DNA from: Embleya sp051903075
Lineage (GTDB): Bacteria > Actinomycetota > Actinomycetes > Streptomycetales > Streptomycetaceae
Assembly: GCF_051903075.1 (NCBI RefSeq)
Contig: NZ_CP182422.1
Span: forward strand, 2,108,001-2,172,000
DNA length: 64,000 bases
Direction of reading: 5' to 3'
The position numbers and the translations under genes were made by a program. Positions 25,595 through 32,569 of the stretch are shown here, one piece after another. A model generated the notes under the pieces. That model made no database searches, was not told the DNA's origin, and saw only the letters and a program-made list of their open reading frames with translations. Position 1 is the stretch's first letter, and each line of letters begins with the position of its first letter.

Positions 25595-26686
25595 ATGGCT
25601 GCCGAATCCTTCCCCGTACACCCCCTGGACCGGGGCGGCCTCCGGCAGCGGATCAATGCCGCGCTGGGCGAGTTCATGGACCGACAGGCGCGGGTGCTCG
25701 CCGACGTGGGCGAGGGCATGGTCCCGGTCACCGCGGCGCTGAACGACTTCGTGCTCGACGGCGGCAAGCGGCTGCGCCCGGGCTTTTGCTACTGGGGGTG
25801 GCGCGGGATCGCCGGTCCGGGACAGGCGGACGAGGCCATCGTGCGGGCGGCCACCGCGCTGGAGCTGCTCCAGGCCAGCGCGCTGATCCACGACGACCTG
25901 ATGGACAGCAGCGACACCCGGCGCGGCAAGCCGGCCGTGCACCGCCGGTTCGAGGGGCTGCACGGGGAGAGCGGCTGGACGGGCTCGGGCGAGTCGTTCG
26001 GCTCGGCGGCGGCGATCCTGCTCGGCGACCTGTGCCTGTCCTGGTGCGACGAGATGTTCGGTGCCAGCGGGGTGGACGACCGGGCGCTGCGCGCGGCCAA
26101 GCCGCTGTTCGACGTGATGCGCACCGAGGTGATGGCGGGCCAGTATCTCGACGTGCTGGAGCAGGCGATGGGCGGCGGCTCGGTCGAGCGATCACGACGG
26201 GTGATGCGGTTCAAGTCCGCCAAGTACACGATCGAGCGCCCCCTGCACGTGGGGGCCGCCCTGGCCGGCGCCGACCCGGCCGCCCTCGCCGCCTACTCCG
26301 CCTACGGGCTGCCCCTCGGCGAGGCCTTCCAGCTGCGCGACGACGTGCTCGGCGTCTTCGGCGACCCCGAGCGGACCGGCAAGCCCGCCGGGGACGACCT
26401 GCGCGAGGGCAAGCGGACCGTGCTGCTCGCGCTGGCCGGCGAGCGGGCCGACACCGCCCAGAGCGAGGTGCTCACCGCGCTGGTCGGCGATCCGGCGCTG
26501 AGCGACACCGGGGTCAAGGAACTGCGCGCGGTGATCGAGGACACCGGCGCGCTCGCCGACGTCGAGACGATGATCACCGACCTGACCGCGCGGGCCCTGA
26601 CCGCCCTGGCCGCCGCGCCGATCGCCGAGGACGCGCGCGAAGTGCTGCGCGAGCTGGTCGACGCCGCCACGGTGCGCAGCGTCTAG
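25595..26686 (+). CDS. Polyprenyl (geranylgeranyl-type) diphosphate synthase
   Basis: 363 residues. Trans-prenyl elongation enzyme. The first Asp-rich motif is HDDLMDSSDTRRG and the second DDVLGVFGDPERTGKPAGDD; GGKRLRPGF is the substrate-binding loop. Chain length cannot be fixed from sequence; a bulky residue pattern before the first motif would have to be modelled. It probably supplies precursors for menaquinone, carrier lipids or carotenoid-like products. The ATG at 25595 has GGAAG nearby, and a TAGGCT box lies about 45 bp upstream. Confidence 0.92.
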   Translation: MAAESFPVHPLDRGGLRQRINAALGEFMDRQARVLADVGEGMVPVTAALNDFVLDGGKRLRPGFCYWGWRGIAGPGQADEAIVRAATALELLQASALIHDDLMDSSDTRRGKPAVHRRFEGLHGESGWTGSGESFGSAAAILLGDLCLSWCDEMFGASGVDDRALRAAKPLFDVMRTEVMAGQYLDVLEQAMGGGSVERSRRVMRFKSAKYTIERPLHVGAALAGADPAALAAYSAYGLPLGEAFQLRDDVLGVFGDPERTGKPAGDDLREGKRTVLLALAGERADTAQSEVLTALVGDPALSDTGVKELRAVIEDTGALADVETMITDLTARALTALAAAPIAEDAREVLRELVDAATVRSV

Positions 26687-27067
26687 GAGCGGGCGGGCCG
26701 GGGTGTCCGGAGCGAGCGCGAACGGTGTGCCGAGGGCCGCGGGTCGGTGGTGTTCGGGCTCGGCGATCCGTCCCCTGTGCGGGTGTGTGGCGTGCTCGTC
26801 CCCGTCCTCGGACAGCGCCTGCGGCGGATTGCGGCCGACCAGGTAGATCCCGCCGATCACGGCGACGAGGACGAGCAGCGGGAACAGCAGCGCGCCCCCG
26901 TTGTCCGGTGTCGCGCTCGGGCGCGGCGCCGGCGTCCCGGGGGCGCCGACCGCGAGCCGAGGGCTCGGGATCCGGGTCAGGCCGGGCGTCGTCGCGGGGT
27001 GCGGCAAGTCGTGGGCGCGGGCATCCTCTGCGGACCCCGGACGGAAGGAGACGTCGGGTGTGTCCAT
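26192..27067 (-). CDS. Possible single-pass membrane protein; C-terminal end uncertain
   Basis: The minus frame from an ATG at 27067 gives a Pro-rich N-terminus and then a clear membrane helix (GALLFPLLVLVAVIGGIYLVG, about residues 62-82) and an acidic/His-rich stretch. Third codon positions are mostly G or C up to about 26700, which suggests coding. However, no stop occurs until 26192, deep inside the antisense of the polyprenyl synthase gene. The true protein may therefore be about 100-120 residues with a frameshift or a missed stop. No ribosome site is seen at 27067. If it is not a gene, the 470 bp between 26687 and 27158 are empty. Confidence 0.3.
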   Translation of the reverse strand: MDTPDVSFRPGSAEDARAHDLPHPATTPGLTRIPSPRLAVGAPGTPAPRPSATPDNGGALLFPLLVLVAVIGGIYLVGRNPPQALSEDGDEHATHPHRGRIAEPEHHRPAALGTPFALAPDTPARPLLDAAHRGGVDQLAQHFARVLGDRRGGQGGQGPRGQVGDHRLDVGERAGVLDHRAQFLDPGVAQRRIADQRGEHLALGGVGPLAGQREQHGPLALAQVVPGGLAGPLGVAEDAEHVVAQLEGLAEGQPVGGVGGEGGRVGAGQGGPHVQGALDRVLGGLEPHHPS

Positions 27068-27158
27068 CTCGGCAGTCTGGCCGCCGGATCGATCCGACTC
27101 GGCCGGAATGCGCCATCCGCGAGCCCAACCACCCGATCGGCGCACACCGCGTCGCGGG

Positions 27159-27674
27159 TCAGGGCAGGACGGCCGCGAAGCTCGCGTAGTGGTCGTCGCT
27201 GTAGAAGCGCTCGGTGTTCTTTCCGGTGACGATCCGCCGTGCGCCGCGATCGGCGGACCCGGGGGTGCGGACCGTGTACTCGCGGTAGTAGCCGTCGGGT
27301 CTGCCGGGGAGCAGCTTCTCCCGGTTGCCGAAGACGATGCCGTCGCGGGGGTACGGGAACGGGCCGCCGGCCGCGATCAGGGCCAGCGTCTCGCGGGCCT
27401 CGGCGGGCAGGTCGCCGGCGGCGACGGTACGCATCCGGGCGGGCACCCAGGTGGGGCGCGCGGACGCGGTGTCGCCGCGGCGCGACACCGACGCGGTGCC
27501 GACGGACGTGCCGGCCGCGGTGGACGCCGCCGGCGTCCGGGTCGCCCCGGCGCCGGGACGCGACCCGTCGCCGTCGCCGCGTGTGAGCGCGAAGACCAAC
27601 GCGAGTGCCGCGACGAGCGCGAGCACCGTGACGACGATCAGATTGCGCCGCTGGGCACCGGACATGTCCCGCAT
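27159..27674 (-). CDS. Membrane-anchored guanyl-specific ribonuclease (RNase Sa/N1 family)
   Basis: 171 residues. Residues 11-30 form a membrane helix or uncleaved signal (LIVVTVLALVAALALVFAL), then a Thr/Ala-rich linker, then a complete RNase Sa-like domain (about 85-171). Key residues are conserved: E132 (REYTVRTPG), R147 (RGARRIVTG) and H162 (DDHYASF). FPYPRDGIVFGNRE matches the guanine-binding part. The cysteine pair of RNase Sa is absent; the whole protein has no Cys. No barstar-type inhibitor gene lies next to it. It probably cuts RNA outside the cell or at its surface. Confidence 0.9.
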   Translation of the reverse strand: MRDMSGAQRRNLIVVTVLALVAALALVFALTRGDGDGSRPGAGATRTPAASTAAGTSVGTASVSRRGDTASARPTWVPARMRTVAAGDLPAEARETLALIAAGGPFPYPRDGIVFGNREKLLPGRPDGYYREYTVRTPGSADRGARRIVTGKNTERFYSDDHYASFAAVLP

Positions 27675-27789
27675 CGTGCCGGCCCACCCGCCGCACCGAG
27701 CCGAGCCCGCGGACGTACGCGCCGAACGACACCCGAACCGCGTACACCGCCGCTCGGGCGCGGTCGGTCGGTCCGGGGTCGGTCCGGGG

Positions 27790-28434
27790 TCAGCCCGAGG
27801 TCAGCCGTTCGACGAACCGGGCCGTCGCCTCGGCCGGGTCCGCGGCCTCGGTGATCGCCCGGACCACCACGACCCGGGTCGCCCCGGCGGCCAGCACCCG
27901 GTCGAGGTTGGTCAGGTCGATGCCGCCGATCGCGAACCACGGCCGGGTCGGGCGCAGCGCGGCGGTGTACCGCACCAGGTCCAGGCCCGGCGCGGGTCGG
28001 CCGGGCTTGGTCGGGGTCGGCCACACCGGTCCGGTGCAGAAGTAGTCCACCCCCGGCTCCACGAGCGCCGCGTCCACCTCGGCCTCGGCGTGCGTGGAGC
28101 GCCCGATCAGCACGTCGCCGCCGATGATCGCCCGGGCCGCGGGGACCGGCAGGTCGTCCTGTCCCAGGTGCAGCACGTCGGGGCCGATCGTGTGCGCGAC
28201 GTCGGCCCGGTCGTTGACCGCGAGCAGCTTCCCGTGTCGGCGGCAGGCGTCCCGGAACACCTCCAGGTATTCCAGCTCCGGTCGGGCCTCCAGGCCCTTC
28301 TGCCGCAACTGCACGATGTCCACGCCCGCGCCGAGCACCGCGTCCAGGAACGCGGGCAGGTCGCCCTGCCGCTCCCGCGCGTCGGTGCACAGGTACAGGC
28401 GTGCGTCGGCCAACCGTTCCTGACGGCTCGTCAT
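27790..28434 (-). CDS. thiE: Thiamine-phosphate synthase
   Basis: 214 residues. It joins the pyrimidine (HMP-PP) and thiazole phosphate to thiamine phosphate in the cytoplasm. TIM-barrel marks are VDIVQLRQKG, LLAVNDRADVA, VLHLGQDDLP, IGRSTHAEAEV, YFCTGPVWPTPTKPG and FAIGGIDLTN. It is complete. It ends the minus-strand run FAD oxidoreductase-Rv2175c-like-thiE, with only 10 bp between it and the preceding gene. The thiazole genes thiOSG lie nearby on the other strand behind a TPP riboswitch; none is seen before thiE. Confidence 0.95.
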   Translation of the reverse strand: MTSRQERLADARLYLCTDARERQGDLPAFLDAVLGAGVDIVQLRQKGLEARPELEYLEVFRDACRRHGKLLAVNDRADVAHTIGPDVLHLGQDDLPVPAARAIIGGDVLIGRSTHAEAEVDAALVEPGVDYFCTGPVWPTPTKPGRPAPGLDLVRYTAALRPTRPWFAIGGIDLTNLDRVLAAGATRVVVVRAITEAADPAEATARFVERLTSG

Positions 28435-28444
28435 CGGCCCGGCC

Positions 28445-28810
28445 TCAGATCGCCAGCGCCTGGGCGCGTCGCCGCACCTCGGTCATCCGGTTCTCCTGCA
28501 GCGCCTGTACCGGCGTGCCCGGCAGCGTGTCGTCGGCGGTGAACAGCCACTCGAGCGCCTCCTCGTCGGAGAAGTTCGAGTCGGCGAGCAGGGTCAGCGT
28601 GCCGACGAGGCCCTTGACGATGTTGCCGTCCTGGAAGAAGTCGGCGGGCACCTGCAGCGCCCGGTGCTCGCCGCGGCGCACCGCGAGGAACTTGCGCTCC
28701 TTGAGCTGCTGCCGGACCTTGAGGATGTCCACACCGAGGATCTCGGCGATCTCGGGGAGGGTCACCCAGGCGGGGACGAGGGCTTCGATTTTCGGGTCGA
28801 TCTCGCTCAT
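28445..28810 (-). CDS. Rv2175c-like winged-helix DNA-binding protein
   Basis: 121 residues. A winged helix-turn-helix (WVTLPEIAEILGVDILKVRQQLKE, about 15-38) precedes a compact C-terminal domain ending MTEVRRRAQALAI. This is the Rv2175c family, whose M. tuberculosis member is a substrate of the Ser/Thr kinase PknL on an N-terminal threonine. Here the sequence before the helix-turn-helix is only about 16 residues and the first Thr is T17, so that phosphosite seems absent. The PASTA kinase gene lies 3.8 kb away. DNA target unknown. Confidence 0.9.
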   Translation of the reverse strand: MSEIDPKIEALVPAWVTLPEIAEILGVDILKVRQQLKERKFLAVRRGEHRALQVPADFFQDGNIVKGLVGTLTLLADSNFSDEEALEWLFTADDTLPGTPVQALQENRMTEVRRRAQALAI

Positions 28811-28856
28811 CCGGCCAAGTCTAGGTTCCGCGGCCGGTCCCGCTTGCCGGCGCCGG

Positions 28857-30041
28857 TCACCGGGCCGTCGACTTGAGCGGGTTCTCCGGGTCGGCGAAGC
28901 GTTCCCGGTCCACCGGGGTGGCCAGCTGCACGAGCTTGCGGCCCTGGGCGAGGTCGCGCGGACGGGCCACCGCGAGCAGCGCCACGAGCCGGTCGCCGGC
29001 GAACCAGCCCGCGGACCACTTGCCGTCCTCGCCGGCGTCGCGGAACACCAGTTCGTCGCCTTCGCCGTGCCGGCCGACGTACTGCACCATGCGGCCGAAC
29101 TGGTCGGACCAGAAGTACGGGACCGGGTCGTAGGCCTGCTCGCCGCCGAGCAGGTTGGCCACGAGCACGCGCGGTGCCTGGAGCGCGTTGTCCCAGTGCT
29201 CGACGTGCATCCGGGTGCCGTAACGGGCGGACGGGAACTCGACGCAGTCGCCGACGGCGTGGACCCCGGGCATCGAGGTGGCCAGGTACTGGTCCACCTC
29301 GACGAAGCCCTGCGCGTTGCGGGCGACCGCGGACCCCGCCAGCCAGTCGGTGGCCGGGCGCACGCCGATGCCGACCACGATCGCGTCGGCGCGCAGCCGG
29401 CGGCCGTCGGTCAGGTGTACCGCGCCCGGCTCCAGGCGATCCACCCGCGCGCCGAGCAGCAGTTCCACGCCGGCCTCGGCGTACCAGGGCACGAAGCGCT
29501 CGCCGATCGCGTCGGGGAAGGGCCCGGCCAGCGGGGCGTGCAGCGCCTCGACCACGGTGGTCGGGCAGCCGGCGGCGGCCGCGGCGGTGGCCACCTCGGC
29601 GCCGATCCAGCCCGCGCCGACGATCACCACGTGCGCGCCGGGCACGAGCGCGGTGCGCAGCGCGCGGGCGTCGTCGATGGTGCGCAGCACATGCACGCCG
29701 GGCACCTCGGCGGCGCCGGGCAGGTGCAGCACGCGCGATCCGGTGGCGATCACCAGGCGGTCGTAGGCGATCGGTCCCGCGTCGGTGTCCACCACACCCT
29801 CGCGCAGCCCCGTGGCGGTGCGGCCGAACAGCACCTCGGTGTCGAGCGCGGCCCAGTCCGCCTCGAAGGAGGTGTCGTCGGTCTTGCCGGCCAGGACCTC
29901 CTTCGACAGCGGCGGGCGGTCGTACGGCGCGTGCGCCTCGGCGCCGAGCAGGGTGACGCGCCCGGCGTACCCCTGTTCCCGCAGCGCCACCACGGTTTGC
30001 AGGCCGGCCATGCCGGCACCCACGACGAGCACGTTGTCCAT
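28857..30041 (-). CDS. NAD(P)/FAD-dependent oxidoreductase, ferredoxin-reductase type
   Basis: 394 residues. Two Rossmann motifs are present: VLVVGAGMAGLQTVVALRE at the N-terminus for FAD and VVIVGAGWIGAEVATAAAA near 145 for NAD(P)H. YDRPPLSKEVL and GVHAVGDCVEF complete the glutathione-reductase-like fold of ferredoxin/rubredoxin reductases. It probably passes electrons to a small redox partner that is not adjacent. The ATG at 30041 is 46 bp ahead of the Rv2175c-like gene on the other side, and the gene is divergent from the TPP riboswitch-controlled operon. Confidence 0.92.
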   Translation of the reverse strand: MDNVLVVGAGMAGLQTVVALREQGYAGRVTLLGAEAHAPYDRPPLSKEVLAGKTDDTSFEADWAALDTEVLFGRTATGLREGVVDTDAGPIAYDRLVIATGSRVLHLPGAAEVPGVHVLRTIDDARALRTALVPGAHVVIVGAGWIGAEVATAAAAAGCPTTVVEALHAPLAGPFPDAIGERFVPWYAEAGVELLLGARVDRLEPGAVHLTDGRRLRADAIVVGIGVRPATDWLAGSAVARNAQGFVEVDQYLATSMPGVHAVGDCVEFPSARYGTRMHVEHWDNALQAPRVLVANLLGGEQAYDPVPYFWSDQFGRMVQYVGRHGEGDELVFRDAGEDGKWSAGWFAGDRLVALLAVARPRDLAQGRKLVQLATPVDRERFADPENPLKSTAR

Positions 30042-30159
30042 GCGGGGCAGCCTATGACGCGCGCCCGGGTCGCCGACGAGCAGGGTCTTGACTCAGTCAA
30101 GGAGATCGGCGGGTGCCACTCGGGCGCCCCGGATGGCGTCCGGGACGTGTCGTAGTGTG

Positions 30160-30254
30160 GAGAGGTCACGGGAGCCCGGTGAGACCGGGCTGAGAGGGGG
30201 GCTGCGAGCCCCCGACCGTCCGAACCTGATCCGGGTCATACCGGCGAAGGGAGT
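30160..30254 (+). promoter_or_regulatory. TPP riboswitch (THI box)
   Basis: The conserved core is present in order: CACGGGAGCCCGG, GGGCTGAGAGGGGG, GACCGTCCGAACCTGATC, and GGGTCATACCGGCGAAGGGA. CTGAGA and ACCTGAT are the pyrimidine- and pyrophosphate-sensing elements of TPP aptamers. The aptamer ends about 10 nt before the thiO ATG at 30265. Its 3' strand contains GAAGGGAG, which is also the only ribosome site. Ligand binding would therefore be expected to hide that site and reduce translation of thiO-thiS-thiG when TPP is plentiful. Confidence 0.95.
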
Positions 30255-30264
30255 TCTGCTCATC

Positions 30265-31449
30265 ATGTCCAACACCGGCACGGCCGGCCCCCCGGGCGTC
30301 GACGTCGTGGTCGTCGGCGCGGGCGTCGTCGGACTGTCGATCGCCTGGCGCACCCGCACCCGGCACGGCCTCGCGGTCACCGTGGTCGACCCCGCCCCCG
30401 GCACCGGCGCCTCGCACGCCGCGGCGGGCATGCTCACACCCGTCTCCGAACTCCAGTACGGCGAGGAGAGCCTGCTTCGGCTGAGCATCGAATCCGCCCG
30501 GCGCTACCCGGAGTTCGCCGCCGAGCTGGCCGACGCCGCGGGGCTGCCCTCGGGGTACCGCGCGTGCGGCACGATCGCGGTCGCGCTGGACGCGGACGAC
30601 CGGGCGGTACTCAAGGACCTGCACGCCTACCAGGAACGCCTCGGCCTGCGCTCGGACCGGCTGACCAGCCGCGAGTGCCGCCGCCTCGAACCCATGTTGT
30701 CCCCGGCGATCACCGGCGGCCTGTACGTCGAGGACGACCACCAGATCGACAACCGCGCCCTGGTCGCGGCGCTGCTCGCGGCCTGCGCGCGGGCGGGCGT
30801 GACGATCGTGCGCGAGGGCGTCGAACGGGTGCTGGTCGCGAACGAGCGCGCGTACGGTGTGCGGCTGCGCGACGGGCGGGCACTGACCGCCGATCAGGTG
30901 CTGCTCGCCGCCGGGTGCCGCTCGGCGCGGATCCCGGGCCTGCCGCCCGAGGTGGTGCCCCCGGTGCGTCCGGTCAAGGGCGAGATCCTGCGACTGGCCG
31001 TGCCGCCGGCACTGCGCCCGCTGCTGTCCCGCAACATCCGGGGCGTGGTCAAGGGCGGCAGCATGTACCTGGTCCCGCGCGTGGACGGCGAACTGGTGAT
31101 CGGCGCCACCGAGCACGACCTCGGATTCGACACCGAGGTCACCGCGGGCGGGGTCTACGAACTGCTCCGCGACGCGCACGAACTCGTCCCCGGCGTGACC
31201 GAGTTGCCGCTGGTCGAGACGCTCGCGGGACTGCGTCCGGGCAGCCCGGACAACGCGCCGATCCTGGGTCGCTCCGCGCTGGCCGGTCTGGTGGTGGCCA
31301 CCGGCCACTACCGGCACGGCATCCTGCTCACCCCGATCACCGCCGACACCGTGGCCGACGTGCTCGCGCACGGCACCACCCCCGACCTCATCGCGCCCTT
31401 CGGGCCCGACCGTTTCACGACGAGCGCCGCCCGGAAGGTGATGGCATGA
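30265..31449 (+). CDS. thiO: Glycine oxidase ThiO
   Basis: 394 residues. FAD enzyme that oxidises glycine to the imine needed for the thiazole ring. The dinucleotide motif VVVVGAGVVGLSIAW is at about 14-28. VTVVDPAPGTGASHAAAGML and the C-terminal LRPGSPDNAPILG and TGHYRHGILLTPIT match the glycine/D-amino-acid oxidase family. The ATG lies at the end of the TPP riboswitch. The stop overlaps the thiS start (ATGA). Confidence 0.95.
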   Translation: MSNTGTAGPPGVDVVVVGAGVVGLSIAWRTRTRHGLAVTVVDPAPGTGASHAAAGMLTPVSELQYGEESLLRLSIESARRYPEFAAELADAAGLPSGYRACGTIAVALDADDRAVLKDLHAYQERLGLRSDRLTSRECRRLEPMLSPAITGGLYVEDDHQIDNRALVAALLAACARAGVTIVREGVERVLVANERAYGVRLRDGRALTADQVLLAAGCRSARIPGLPPEVVPPVRPVKGEILRLAVPPALRPLLSRNIRGVVKGGSMYLVPRVDGELVIGATEHDLGFDTEVTAGGVYELLRDAHELVPGVTELPLVETLAGLRPGSPDNAPILGRSALAGLVVATGHYRHGILLTPITADTVADVLAHGTTPDLIAPFGPDRFTTSAARKVMA

Positions 31450-31673
31450 CCGACATCGACGACATCGGGAGCATCGAGGTCTCCGTCAACGGCGACCGGC
31501 GCGATGTGGCGACCGGCACCACCGTGGCCGACCTGGTGGCCACGCTGACCACCGCCGCCAAGGGTGTGGCGGTCGCGGTCGACGAGGCCGTGGTGCCGCG
31601 CGGCGCGTGGGCCGAGACCGTGCTCGACGCGGGCAGCCGCGTCGAGGTGCTGACCGCAGTGCAGGGAGGGTGA
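31446..31673 (+). CDS. thiS: Sulfur carrier protein ThiS
   Basis: 75 residues. Ubiquitin-fold sulfur carrier with IEVSVNGDRRDVATGTTVAD and the essential C-terminal Gly-Gly (LTAVQGG). The C-terminus is activated and thiocarboxylated, then donates sulfur to ThiG. It begins in the thiO stop and its own stop overlaps a possible GTG start of thiG, so the three are coupled. An unusually acidic start (TDIDDIGS) precedes the fold. Confidence 0.94.
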   Translation: MTDIDDIGSIEVSVNGDRRDVATGTTVADLVATLTTAAKGVAVAVDEAVVPRGAWAETVLDAGSRVEVLTAVQGG

Positions 31674-31678
31674 CCACG

Positions 31679-32473
31679 ATGGCCGACGACAAGCTGGTAA
31701 TCGGCGGGGAGTCCTTCACGTCGCGGTTGATCACCGGAACGGGTGGTGCGCCGAGCCTGGAGGTGCTGGAGCAGGCGCTGATCGCGTCCGGCACCGAGAT
31801 CACCACGGTGGCGATGCGCCGGGTGGACCCGGGGACCGCGGGCTCGGTGCTCGACGTGCTGCGCCGCCTTGGCATCCGGGTGTTGCCGAACACCGCCGGG
31901 TGCTTCACCTCGGGCGAGGCGGTGCTCACCGCGCGGCTGGCCCGGGAGGCGCTGGAGACCGACTGGGTCAAGCTCGAAGTCGTGGCCGACGAGCGCACGT
32001 TGTTGCCGGACGGGGTCGAACTGGTGGACGCCGCCGAGCGGCTCGTCGACGACGGCTTCCGGGTGCTCGCGTACACCAACGACGACCCGGTGCTCGCACG
32101 CCGGCTCGAACAGGTGGGCTGTGTGGCGGTGATGCCGCTGGGGTCGCCGATCGGCTCGGGTCTGGGCATCCGCAATCCGCACAACATCCGGCTGATCACC
32201 GAGCAGGCCGGCGTCCCGGTGGTGCTCGACGCGGGTCTGGGCACCGCGTCCGACGCGGCGCTCGCGATGGAGCTGGGCTGCGACGCGGTGATGCTGGCGA
32301 CCGCGGTCACCCGGGCGCAGTCGCCGCTGCTGATGGCCGAGGCGATGCGGCACGCGGTGGAGGCGGGCCGACTCGCGTACCGCGCCGGGCGCATCCCGAT
32401 GCGGCACCACGCGCACGCGTCGTCACCCATGGCCGGCATGCTGGACGCAAGCCCCGAACATCCCGCCTTCTGA
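31679..32473 (+). CDS. thiG: Thiazole synthase ThiG
   Basis: 264 residues. TIM-barrel enzyme that forms the thiazole phosphate from deoxyxylulose phosphate, glycine imine and ThiS thiocarboxylate. The Schiff-base lysine is in DWVKLEVV; LITGTGGAPS, VLPNTAGCFT, PLGSPIGSGLGIRN and VVLDAGLGTASDAALAMELG are conserved. The ATG at 31679 is favoured because AGGGAGGG lies 8 nt upstream and the product begins with the standard ThiG N-terminus. A GTG at 31670 is the alternative. Last gene of the riboswitch operon. Confidence 0.95.
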   Translation: MADDKLVIGGESFTSRLITGTGGAPSLEVLEQALIASGTEITTVAMRRVDPGTAGSVLDVLRRLGIRVLPNTAGCFTSGEAVLTARLAREALETDWVKLEVVADERTLLPDGVELVDAAERLVDDGFRVLAYTNDDPVLARRLEQVGCVAVMPLGSPIGSGLGIRNPHNIRLITEQAGVPVVLDAGLGTASDAALAMELGCDAVMLATAVTRAQSPLLMAEAMRHAVEAGRLAYRAGRIPMRHHAHASSPMAGMLDASPEHPAF

Positions 32474-32569
32474 GCCGTACCGGCCCGTGCGCCGCGTCGG
32501 CCCGGCGACGGGGGAACCATGGGGAAGACCGTCGGCGTCCACGAGGCAGTGGACCCTACACTCCTGAAC

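Noticed and set aside
27231..27845. Other minus-strand open frames around the ribonuclease, as a possible barstar gene
   Set aside because: None shows barstar features or a start with a ribosome site; they are frame shadows of the RNase and thiE genes.
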